Of a stretch of DNA of 48,012 bases, positions 15,217-23,229 are shown piece after piece; within the stretch, counting starts at the first letter, position 1, and every line of letters begins with the position of its first letter. Source of the DNA: Desulfoscipio geothermicus DSM 3669 (GTDB lineage: Bacteria; Bacillota; Desulfotomaculia; Desulfotomaculales; Desulfallaceae); assembly GCF_900115975.1 (NCBI RefSeq), contig NZ_FOYM01000030.1:1-48012 (forward strand), read 5' to 3'. Under the pieces are notes generated by a model. The model saw nothing but the letters and a program-made list of their open reading frames with translations. It ran no database searches and was not told the DNA's origin. Made by a program: the position numbers and the translations under genes.

Positions 15217-16701
15217 TTAGGCTAATGATTCCAAAAAATAACTGGGACAGTCCCATGCTGCACCTTTTTGCCAGGATTGTTCGATATCATGCAAATTTTT
15301 GACAATAAAATCTATCAGATTCATTATCCTTGGAGCATGGTTATCCACACTGAAGAGCTGGAAAACCAGGGCTAATAAATCCGGGTTATCTTCTTGGTCT
15401 AAAATGTTCCAAGCTTCCTCAGTTAGTATAATATGGTTTTGGGAAGCTCTAAAATTCAATAAATGTTTCAAATTGTAGGCATCGTAGGATATGCCGGATT
15501 GTTTTAGTTGTTCGTGTAGGGAACGAATGTCTTCTTTGCGAAAGACAATCTTTATAGGGGAAACTTTGTTTTCGTTTTCGTTGTTACTTTCCTGTTCTTG
15601 TTCAGCCTTGTTGGATTCATTTGACACCAGTAGATAATTTTCCCTCTTCATGCTGCATATCGCCTCTTTTTCCTTTTCATACTTGGAGAGTATAGATAAA
15701 AGAGATTCTACCCGCGTGCCGGTAATGCCGGCTATTTTTTGGCAAGCTTTTTCCTTTTCAATATAAAAATCAGTAAGGTAATAAACGTTGAAATATTCTG
15801 GTGGCATAAACCCAATAGACATAGTGGCACAGGGATCTTTCCCTCTAGGCGAAAAAGCTCCCAGCCAGTGAGCGATATGTAGAATTTTTTCGGGTTGCCA
15901 GCGCGGACCTTCGGGGTCTGCGCAAGCTAATTCCACCAATAGTTCGAAGTCGTGTGTACCGTCCAGAATGTGCAGGCATTCTGCCATAGCACCTATTGTT
16001 CCTGGCTTATATTCTTTTAAAACTTTTTTAAGAAATTTGCGTAATAATGGTAGATTGGTCTTTTTCAAGAATCGATAAAGGGGGGCCGGACCCTCAACTA
16101 ATTTATCGGCCACATTCTCGGCCAATTTTAAGCCACTGTATTTTTGTTCGAGTATTTGCCATAATTTTTCGGTCCTTAATAAAACCGGTTTTTTAAGCGG
16201 TTTACCCCGGTAGTGTTCTAACCATGTCATTATGGGCTCTAATTTTCGTGCAGTTAGATCTCCAAAGGCATAGGCTCTACCAGGGAAGATATTTTCTGCC
16301 AGGATGATTATCGCCAGTACCAGATCGTGATAGGGGTAAGACTGAGTTTTTTCGTAAAAGACCCTAACTTTATTTTCCTTTTGCAAAAGAATATGGAGGT
16401 TGGTATTATTCATTAGGTTATTTTTACGATATACAGAAATATCCCGGTAAATGATGAATTGTTCAGCGCGTGTGCCTGATTGAGCATCCCCCACTATTGC
16501 AAGGAACTTTCCTTTTTGATCGTGGCTTTCCGGATTGCGACTGAGATATAACCGGTCATAGGTAAACTTTTTTTCAACGCCGAATCTTAAAACAGGTAAA
16601 GGAAATTCCTTAATCAAATTAAAAACTTTGTCGTAAAATTGATGCCACTCCTCCGCTTCAATTAGGTGTGGCAAAATGTCAAGCCCGAGGGTAATACCCA
16701 T
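15217..16701 (-). CDS. Uncharacterised 494-residue protein
   Basis: I do not recognise a family. The protein is soluble, with no signal peptide or convincing membrane segment. Residues ~1-180 are mixed alpha/beta, ~180-330 mainly helical, and ~360-385 a low-complexity acidic Glu/Asn-rich linker. The C-terminal ~100 residues contain EDIRSLHEQLKQSGISYDAY. A GGGAGG eight bases before the ATG supports the start. It lies 67 bases downstream of the ST7-like TPR gene on the same strand and probably forms a two-gene operon with it, ending at REP copy E. Confidence 0.6.
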   Translation of the reverse strand: MGITLGLDILPHLIEAEEWHQFYDKVFNLIKEFPLPVLRFGVEKKFTYDRLYLSRNPESHDQKGKFLAIVGDAQSGTRAEQFIIYRDISVYRKNNLMNNTNLHILLQKENKVRVFYEKTQSYPYHDLVLAIIILAENIFPGRAYAFGDLTARKLEPIMTWLEHYRGKPLKKPVLLRTEKLWQILEQKYSGLKLAENVADKLVEGPAPLYRFLKKTNLPLLRKFLKKVLKEYKPGTIGAMAECLHILDGTHDFELLVELACADPEGPRWQPEKILHIAHWLGAFSPRGKDPCATMSIGFMPPEYFNVYYLTDFYIEKEKACQKIAGITGTRVESLLSILSKYEKEKEAICSMKRENYLLVSNESNKAEQEQESNNENENKVSPIKIVFRKEDIRSLHEQLKQSGISYDAYNLKHLLNFRASQNHIILTEEAWNILDQEDNPDLLALVFQLFSVDNHAPRIMNLIDFIVKNLHDIEQSWQKGAAWDCPSYFLESLA

Positions 16702-16768
16702 TTGAGGTTACCTCCCTTTCAAGCACCGGGTCCTCAGTCCCTCTTTTTTCCTTTTTCATAAACTTGTG

Positions 16769-18265
16769 CTAGGTGTCCGGTAACGCAAGCGTCAGCCACT
16801 CCAGCGCCCCGCTGGTGCTGCGCCAGGCTTCCCGTCCATCATGAGCGTAAATAACTGCTTCATTTTCGTCACCAAAGCCGTAGTAATCCGGCAGCCGCAG
16901 CGGGACCGGTTTTTGACCAAGCAGGTATGGCGGCACGTATTTATTTCGCCGCAGCGCTTCCTTGAGATATTCATCTGCTCCGCCGCCGGCTCCTTCGGTA
17001 CGGAAGGCCAGCAGCGCTTTGCTATAAGCGAGGAAACAGGCGGCGTCACCTTCGTACTCTGAAAGAAGTTTGCGGCACTCTTCGTTTCGGTTTTCCGCCA
17101 ATAGCCATGAAGCCAGGAAATAACGTACCCCCTGGTTGTCATTTGGATTGAGCCGCAGCATTTCTTGAGAAATTTCAATTGCCTCCCGCCTTTGGCCCGC
17201 CTTCCACCGGCAATCGGCCAGGCCCATCAAGGCACTCATATAGGGCCTGGTTTCAATCAACCCCCAGAAATGACCGCTGTTTTGCTTGAAATACAGATCT
17301 CCCAGGGCGTATTTCCCTGCCCGGGCCGCTTTTTCATACAGGCTCAATTTCTCTTGCGGGTCCCTGCTTTCACAGGCAAGCAAATTATAGGCATCTGCGC
17401 AATAGGGGGATATTTTCAAGGCTTGCATGGCAATATCAATGCGCTTTTGCCTGCCGGTCGTCTCCCAGGCTTCATAAACCATGTCCTGGGCCTGGTTCAA
17501 TTTTTGTTTCGAAAATTTGTGTGCGGTGACGGGAGTATCCAAAATATTTTCGGCTGTTTTGGCCGGCATTGTTGCCGCTTTTTCTTCAGTGGAGCCAAGC
17601 AGTGCCGGTCCTTTTTCTTCTCCCGGCGCCGGGCCGAAACAACGGATAAATGCTTCACGGTCCGGTATCTCCCTGGGGTGTCCGGGCGGGAGATTATTTT
17701 CCCACTTTGCGACCTTGCTTTCATCCCCGAAGGAAAAATCCAACAGGTGATGGTAAATTTTATGTTTGTAGTTGGAAGATATGTTTTCTAATCTACGATC
17801 TATTATTCTAGCGAGGACAAAGTATAAATAATCCTCCATATCTCTGATGACGCGCACGCCGGAGGCAAACCCGCTGGGAGGATTAACGGGTTGTGTCCCC
17901 AGTTTTCTGAGTCCTTCAAACAAGCCGGGGGAAGAAATTGTTTTGGGTACAAAAACGCTGTCCGGTAAGCCCCAAAAATGCTTTTCGTCGCTTTCTTTGC
18001 TCCAGGCCAAGTACAAAAAGTCGGCCAGAGGCAACAGCGACCTCGAGGTGGCAAGGTGAAACACTAAATTGCCGCTGAAATGATCCCGCATGATGTAATA
18101 CACCAGGTGCTCCCTGGAGGATTTTCGGCAAGTGTTGATATTAACGTTCATAGCTTTTTCCTGGTACTTGATCGTACCGTCTTTGCGTACATAAAAATGT
18201 TTGGATACGGAAACCAGCAACTGGTGGAGCTGGTTGGCATATGCCGAGCGGAATTGCCTGGACAT
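16769..18265 (-). CDS. TPR protein resembling the ST7 family
   Basis: A 498-residue soluble protein. The first ~230 residues match nothing I know. The second half, from QKRIDIAMQALKISPYCADA to the C-terminus, resembles the region of the eukaryotic ST7 protein that also occurs in bacteria. It has the tell-tale RPYMSALMGLADCRWKAG, then EMLRLNPNDNQGVRYFL (TPR-like), and YVPPYLLGQKPVP near residue 440. The function of these bacterial proteins is unknown. TPRs imply protein-protein contacts. ATG is preceded by GGGGG at seven bases. It is likely first in the operon with the 494-residue protein. Confidence 0.75.
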   Translation of the reverse strand: MSRQFRSAYANQLHQLLVSVSKHFYVRKDGTIKYQEKAMNVNINTCRKSSREHLVYYIMRDHFSGNLVFHLATSRSLLPLADFLYLAWSKESDEKHFWGLPDSVFVPKTISSPGLFEGLRKLGTQPVNPPSGFASGVRVIRDMEDYLYFVLARIIDRRLENISSNYKHKIYHHLLDFSFGDESKVAKWENNLPPGHPREIPDREAFIRCFGPAPGEEKGPALLGSTEEKAATMPAKTAENILDTPVTAHKFSKQKLNQAQDMVYEAWETTGRQKRIDIAMQALKISPYCADAYNLLACESRDPQEKLSLYEKAARAGKYALGDLYFKQNSGHFWGLIETRPYMSALMGLADCRWKAGQRREAIEISQEMLRLNPNDNQGVRYFLASWLLAENRNEECRKLLSEYEGDAACFLAYSKALLAFRTEGAGGGADEYLKEALRRNKYVPPYLLGQKPVPLRLPDYYGFGDENEAVIYAHDGREAWRSTSGALEWLTLALPDT

Positions 18266-18402
18266 TTGATAACCCCCGTCGTTATAAGATAGCTAAAATT
18301 TATTTCGTTTCTTTATGATTCCATTTCGTTTAATTTAACAATTTTCCTTTTATTATTTACATCAGCAGCCCAAATGAATAAACTCTGCCATAATTTCAGT
18401 AG

Positions 18403-18465
18403 AAAAAAGGGGACAGGCTACTTTTCATGGTAATACTTGCCATAAAAAGCAGCCTGTCCCCTTTT
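18403..18465. repeat. REP-like palindrome, copy F
   Basis: Arms at 18403-18430 and 18440-18465 with a 9-nt loop. It differs from copy D (14135-14199) at only a handful of positions, including in the loop (TAATACTTG versus TAATTATTG). Confidence 0.8.
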
Positions 18466-18503
18466 CCTGCAAGTTTTATATTTGTCATACTTAAGGTATA
18501 ATG

Positions 18504-18574
18504 GTTTGAAAACTCCGGATGCCGTATTTGTCGCAACTTCCTTGGTTGCTGAAGCGGAGTTATTTATTTCAAAC
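18504..18574. promoter_or_regulatory. Nested inverted repeats, possible leader structure
   Basis: Three nested pairings are visible: GTTTGAAA (18504-18511) with TTTCAAAC (18567-18574), AACTCCG (18511-18517) with CGGAGTT (18555-18561), and GCAAC (18533-18537) with GTTGC (18545-18549). The structure begins right after a TATAAT (18497-18502) and ends 90 bases before the TPR gene. It does not match a riboswitch class I can name. Confidence 0.4.
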
Positions 18575-18664
18575 AATGATCAACTTACAAAGGTGCAGGA
18601 GCTGCGCATAATCAACATTAATGATTTTACATAATACCTTGCATTCTTTAGCGGGGACTTTAGC

Positions 18665-20344
18665 TTGAGAGAGGTGTACAGCGTAACAATGAAAGTCAAA
18701 AAAGCGGAGGAACTTGCGGAAAAAGGAAAAGAATTGCTTGATACAGGTGACTTCCGGGCTGCCCAAAAGGCGTTTGCCGAAGCCCTGGAACTGGACGAGG
18801 CCGCCCCTATACGCAACAACCTGGCGCTGGCCGCCTTCATGGCCGGCGAGCCCCGGCGCGCCCTCGAGGTGCTGGAGCCGTACCTGGACCCGGAAAACGA
18901 AAAAGCCGGGGCGAACCCTTTTACCTACGCCCTGGCCGGCAGGATCCACTGCTCCCTTGGCCGGAAGGATTTGGCCCGCCGGCTGCTGCAGCAGGCCGTG
19001 CGCAGCTTCGAAGAGGGAATGAGGGAACTCCGACGTTCGGGACGGCAGCAGGACCTGCGCTCTTTCCGGGAATACACGGTAATCATCATGCGGGCGGCTG
19101 CCGACCTGGAGGACCACCGGCTGGTATTCGACCTCTATCGCCGCTGGGAATCCCATCATATTTCCTGGGAAAATAAATTTTTGGCCGCGGCGGCCTGTTT
19201 TAACATTGGGCGTTACAAGCGGTCCGCATCCCTCTGGTCCTCCATAGCCGGGATGCACCGGCTGTTTGCGGTTATGCAGCAGCTGGCCTTCATGGTGGAG
19301 CGGGGCGTTATTCCCCCCTTTGAAATGGGCTACGAACTTCATCCCGCGGAAAAACTGCAGGAGAAGATTGGAGATGCCGGCGCCAGCGAGGAGGCGCGCC
19401 GGCGGTACGTGCAGGACAGCTATTATCGCGTGGCGCTGCTGGCCTGGATATTTGAAGATGACAGCTCCCAAAACGCCGGCCGCGCCATGTATTCCCTGGT
19501 ATATTACGGCGACGAGTGGGGTGAAAAACTGGGCCGGCAGGTGCTGGAATATTCCGGGTTTTCGCCTTCCCTGAAGATGGCGGCAGCGGACGCCCTGATG
19601 GCCAGGGGCATCCTGCGGGAAGGGGAACCCGTACCCATGTTTATCAACGGGCAACAGCGGCTGGTGGAAATTAAAAAGAGCCCTGTTTCGCTTGAGCCCG
19701 ATGAAGAACTGGACGAAATAGTAGCCCGGGCGATTCATCTACGGGATAACGGACAAACAGAAGAGGCCATAGCCCTGCTTCAGGACATTCAACGGGAAGG
19801 CAAATTCTACCCCCCGGCGCTTATGATCCTGGCCAACCTTCTACGTCATAAAGGCGAATTGGATGAAGCCTTGCAAATAATGAAAATGCTGGAGGAAATA
19901 GCTCCCGAGGAACCGGCCCTACTGTTCAACCTGGCGGCGCTCATGCTGCAAATGGGCGAGCCGCAGCGGGCCCGGGAATACTTGGAGCGGATCGACGACC
20001 GGGAAACAGGAAATGACTTCAGACAAAAGCTAAAAGGGCTGAAAAAAGAAATCGAGTTGGCCGAAGTAACCTCATTGCTTTTTCATGATACAGAGTACCT
20101 CTCAAATGAGTACGCTGAAGAACAGCGCCTGAAAATCGAGGAAAAACCCCTTCCTGCGGACGCCACCCTCGCCCGGGGGCTGAAGAAAATGTTACTGGCT
20201 GGAAGGAGCTTGCTTGGTCTACGACCTCGAACCCGCGCGACGCCGCCGGGAGCGGGAGGAGCAGCTAAAAGACTTTCTCACCCGTTACGGCAACCTGGAA
20301 GAGATCGTGCGGGAACTGGACAAAGAAGAACGGAAACTGCTTAA
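18665..20344 (+). CDS. TPR-repeat protein, C-terminus probably frameshifted
   Basis: The frame encodes 559 residues, with tetratricopeptide repeats at ~10-75 (EELAEKGKELLDTGDF, then FAEALELD) and at ~350-440. It is cytoplasmic, without a signal peptide. From about residue 512 the translation turns into an Arg/Pro/Gly-rich string (RPRTRATPPGAGGAA) that looks like out-of-frame reading. A natural-looking continuation lies in the +1 frame (20214-20582). I therefore suspect a one-base insertion between about 20184 and 20214, possibly in AAAA at 20186-20189, either real or a sequencing error. Start: TTG 18665 or ATG 18689; neither has an ideal ribosome binding site. Function unknown. Confidence 0.65.
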   Translation: MREVYSVTMKVKKAEELAEKGKELLDTGDFRAAQKAFAEALELDEAAPIRNNLALAAFMAGEPRRALEVLEPYLDPENEKAGANPFTYALAGRIHCSLGRKDLARRLLQQAVRSFEEGMRELRRSGRQQDLRSFREYTVIIMRAAADLEDHRLVFDLYRRWESHHISWENKFLAAAACFNIGRYKRSASLWSSIAGMHRLFAVMQQLAFMVERGVIPPFEMGYELHPAEKLQEKIGDAGASEEARRRYVQDSYYRVALLAWIFEDDSSQNAGRAMYSLVYYGDEWGEKLGRQVLEYSGFSPSLKMAAADALMARGILREGEPVPMFINGQQRLVEIKKSPVSLEPDEELDEIVARAIHLRDNGQTEEAIALLQDIQREGKFYPPALMILANLLRHKGELDEALQIMKMLEEIAPEEPALLFNLAALMLQMGEPQRAREYLERIDDRETGNDFRQKLKGLKKEIELAEVTSLLFHDTEYLSNEYAEEQRLKIEEKPLPADATLARGLKKMLLAGRSLLGLRPRTRATPPGAGGAAKRLSHPLRQPGRDRAGTGQRRTETA

Positions 20345-20582
20345 ATACCTGCTGCAGCGGGGAGGGTGGAGCAGGCTGAACGCTGTTACGCGCAAGTTCG
20401 GGACCATGGAGGGCGACGGTTTCTTCTGGGGGGAGTACGATCCGGAATCCCCTCTGGGCATCCTCTGGTCCCAGGCCCTGGTGATGGTGGGCCGGGCCAC
20501 CGTCGAAGGCCGTCGTTGCAAAATTGCCACCATCCCCCTCGAACTGCGGGAGCCTTTGGGGGAAATACTGAACATCAATTAA
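20214..20582 (+). CDS. C-terminal portion of the TPR protein or overlapping small gene
   Basis: This 122-residue frame reads as a well-formed charged helical segment (EPARRRREREEQLKDFL, then ELDKEERKLLKYLLQRGGW) and ends in a compact mixed domain. It overlaps the upstream TPR frame by 131 bases. Two readings are possible. It may be the true C-terminus of the TPR protein, separated by a +1 frameshift, which I favour. Alternatively it is a separate gene from TTG 20214, with GGAAGGAG five bases upstream. REP copy G follows its stop codon. Confidence 0.6.
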   Translation: MVYDLEPARRRREREEQLKDFLTRYGNLEEIVRELDKEERKLLKYLLQRGGWSRLNAVTRKFGTMEGDGFFWGEYDPESPLGILWSQALVMVGRATVEGRRCKIATIPLELREPLGEILNIN

Positions 20583-20600
20583 ATTTAATAGATATGGCCA

Positions 20601-20659
20601 GGAAAAAGGGGACTGGCTCTTTTTTCGCACTTTGAAAAAAGTGCCTGTCCCCTTTTTCC
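20601..20659. repeat. REP-like palindrome, copy G
   Basis: Arms of 26 nt (20601-20626 and 20634-20659), with two or three mispairs, enclose a 7-nt loop. A-run and T-run ends make it a plausible terminator between the TPR gene and the exopolysaccharide locus. Confidence 0.75.
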
Positions 20660-20772
20660 CCAAATTATCATTTTTCAACTTTGCAGGCAGGATCATGTAA
20701 TAATTTGTAGAAGTAAATATCGTTTGCAGCAACCTGCTACGCTGCTAATTATCATTAGGGGTAACCACACAA

Positions 20773-23172
20773 ATGACCGCCAAAAAGAAAAAATCAAAAA
20801 AAGAAGTCACGATAAAAAGCAGCCTTAAAGACAAGCAAGAATTCGACTGGCTGCACCAGATAGCCTTCTGGGGCCTGGCTTTGCTGCTCTTTTTCCCGCC
20901 CTACTTTCGGGGGTTGTTTTTCGCCCCGGAGCAGGAAAAAGCGCTCATGTTCGCCACCCTGGTATTCTGGCTCACCTTCCTGTGGCGCTGGCTGCAAAAC
21001 GACCACAAATTCCTGCGCGGCCCCCTGGACTGGTTCGCCCTGGCCCTGCCGGTGGTTTACATAATATCCACCTTTACGGCGGTAAATAAAGGATATGCCA
21101 TTGACGAAGTGGTCAAAAACATACTGTACTTCCTTACATACTGGTCCGCTTCGCGGCTGGTCCGCAATGAGGAAGATGTACATAAGCTGTTGCATGTTAT
21201 TTATGTAAGCGCCACCGGCGTGGCCCTGGCGGGGCTGGCTACGGCGACGGGGATTGTACATATAAAAGATGGGTTTAACGGAACATATATTTCATCAACT
21301 TTTCAATACCATAATGCCTTGGCCGCTTACCTTGGGGCGGTGCTGTTTATAGGATTTTACTTGTGGAACTGTGCCAATGATCGCCAGTGCGATGCTTTGG
21401 TTAATAAACTAAATAATACAAAAGAAACCGTTGACGTTAAACTGGCTCGTTTAAATCCTACGGGTTATCTTTATGCTTGTGGTAACTTTTTGCTGTTGGC
21501 CGTTCTTATTGGCAGCAAGTCCCGGGGTGGCTTGCTGGTATTTGGTGTAGTGTTTATTCTATACTTATTAGGTATAGGACCTAAAAGACGGCTTACGGGC
21601 TTGTTAATGACAGGTTATCTGGGCGCGGTATCTTATGGTGTTACCGGTAAATTTATTTCCCTGGTCCAGAACGGTCAACATAATACGGCTTGGTTATGGA
21701 TTATGGCCGGCATTATACTGGCCCTGGCCGGGCAATTGGCTTTTGATTTGCTCAACCGTCTTATCTTCGGACGGTGGCCGGGTGACGATAAGAAGTTTAT
21801 CACAGCTTTTGTCATCTTAGCGGCCATTGTTATAGTTGCCACCGGAATATGGATTACCGGTAAGCCCCAAATTACAGAAAAAATATCCAGCTTCGAATAT
21901 CTAAAAACCGCTTTTCACCGGTTTTACTACATGGAAAGTGCATTGAATATGATCAAGGAACGCCCACTGCTGGGCTGGGGCGGGGGCGGCTGGAAAGAAG
22001 CCTACGAGGCTTACCTGAGTTACCGGTATACCACCCGGGAAGTGCACAGCTACTATTTCCAGGTGGGTGTGGAAACGGGCATTGCCGGTATTATAATCGT
22101 GCTTGGCATCTGGCTGTCCTTCCTGGCGTCGGCTTGCCGGCTGTTCTTTGCAAACAAGGTAAACGATACGAACCGGCAGCTGGCGTGGTTATTTACAGTC
22201 GTTTTTTTCATGCTCGCCGGCCATGCCCTTATTGACTTTGACTTGTCCCTTTCGGCTATCACACTTGTATTGTGGAGCGTTGTTGGCATGACATATGGCC
22301 TGCAACGGGCAGTAAAGGGAGAAAAAAGGAGTCAAGCGAAACAAACCGCTGGCTTTGCCCCCCTTGTTGCGGTAACGGTAGTCTCACTGGTTGTTTTACT
22401 GATAAGTGCTTCTCTCTTTAATGCTTTCAATCTGTATAACCAGGGGATCTCCTATTTAAGGGCAAATAATGCTGCCAGGGGGGTAGAAAGCTTGGAAAAG
22501 GCCGCTGCCTACAACCCGTTTAATGCCAATTACCGGATTGCCCTGTCCCGGGTCTACAGCGGGTTGGGTAAAAGCGATGACGCCGTTGCCGAGGCCCGGG
22601 CGGCGGTTGACCTGAGCCCGTATAGTTTTGCAGTGCGCAATAACCTGGTGAAAATAGCCATAGCAAGCGGCAGCCATGAATTGGCTGCCGGGGAAATTGA
22701 AAACACCCTGCAATTAGCCCCCAATAACATAGAGGTCTACGAAGAATACGCCCAAAATTATGTAAACCTGGGCGTTAAAGAATTGACTTCCGGCAAAAAG
22801 GAAATGGTGCGAGAGTATTTTAAACAAGCTATTAATGTTATGCAATTAATAAATAACCGGGTACAGTCCCTTAACGAGAAAGATAATAAAATGTGGCAAG
22901 GCCCCCGGCTTGCAGTAAACGGCAAAATTAAGCTTTTCGCCGGACAGGCATATTATTTTATGGGCAACTTCACGGAAGCGCAAAAATATTTGCAGCAGGC
23001 TTCCAAATCAGGCAAAAAAGAAATTAAGGGCCAGGCTCTGGTCTGGCTGGCATTATTAAATGAGAAAAAGGGACGTGTGGTACAGGCCAATAAGTTAATG
23101 GACCAGGCAAACAAATTAACCCCGGAATTTGCACAAAAATACCCAGACCTCAAGAAAATACCGCTTCTCTAA
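20773..23172 (+). CDS. O-antigen ligase/polymerase-like membrane protein with TPR tail
   Basis: A 799-residue protein. A Lys-rich cytoplasmic start (1-25) is followed by about 12 membrane segments (~33-500). Between two of these is the large extracytoplasmic loop with the Wzy_C/O-antigen-ligase signature (ESALNMIKERPLLGWGGGGW and VHSYYFQVGVETG). The C-terminal ~240 residues carry tetratricopeptide repeats (SLEKAAAYNPFNANYRIALSRVY and following). The family transfers undecaprenyl-linked glycans, either polymerising them or ligating them to an acceptor. As a second polymerase-like protein in this locus (the other is at 40627), it may attach polymer to the wall or a protein. AGGGG lies 12 bases before the ATG. 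Confidence 0.88.
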   Translation: MTAKKKKSKKEVTIKSSLKDKQEFDWLHQIAFWGLALLLFFPPYFRGLFFAPEQEKALMFATLVFWLTFLWRWLQNDHKFLRGPLDWFALALPVVYIISTFTAVNKGYAIDEVVKNILYFLTYWSASRLVRNEEDVHKLLHVIYVSATGVALAGLATATGIVHIKDGFNGTYISSTFQYHNALAAYLGAVLFIGFYLWNCANDRQCDALVNKLNNTKETVDVKLARLNPTGYLYACGNFLLLAVLIGSKSRGGLLVFGVVFILYLLGIGPKRRLTGLLMTGYLGAVSYGVTGKFISLVQNGQHNTAWLWIMAGIILALAGQLAFDLLNRLIFGRWPGDDKKFITAFVILAAIVIVATGIWITGKPQITEKISSFEYLKTAFHRFYYMESALNMIKERPLLGWGGGGWKEAYEAYLSYRYTTREVHSYYFQVGVETGIAGIIIVLGIWLSFLASACRLFFANKVNDTNRQLAWLFTVVFFMLAGHALIDFDLSLSAITLVLWSVVGMTYGLQRAVKGEKRSQAKQTAGFAPLVAVTVVSLVVLLISASLFNAFNLYNQGISYLRANNAARGVESLEKAAAYNPFNANYRIALSRVYSGLGKSDDAVAEARAAVDLSPYSFAVRNNLVKIAIASGSHELAAGEIENTLQLAPNNIEVYEEYAQNYVNLGVKELTSGKKEMVREYFKQAINVMQLINNRVQSLNEKDNKMWQGPRLAVNGKIKLFAGQAYYFMGNFTEAQKYLQQASKSGKKEIKGQALVWLALLNEKKGRVVQANKLMDQANKLTPEFAQKYPDLKKIPLL

Positions 23173-23229
23173 AGGTAACATTATTTTAAGATATTGGTAT
23201 ATATCTAAAGGATTTCTTCTGAAGGGCTT

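Larger units (their letters stand above)
18266..18664. other. Intergenic region with REP copy F and a structured segment
   Basis: This divergent interval between the ST7-like gene and the TPR gene contains REP copy F (18403-18465), a TATAAT at 18497-18502, and a compound inverted-repeat structure at 18504-18574. No coding potential was seen in the remainder. Confidence 0.5.

Noticed and set aside
18569-19738. Open frame of 389 codons on the minus strand within the TPR gene
   Set aside because: It mirrors the codon bias of the plus-strand TPR gene, and its translation is low-complexity with no domain.
5366-20659. CRISPR array
   Set aside because: The repeated palindromes are dispersed between genes at irregular distances, with no regularly spaced direct repeats or cas genes.
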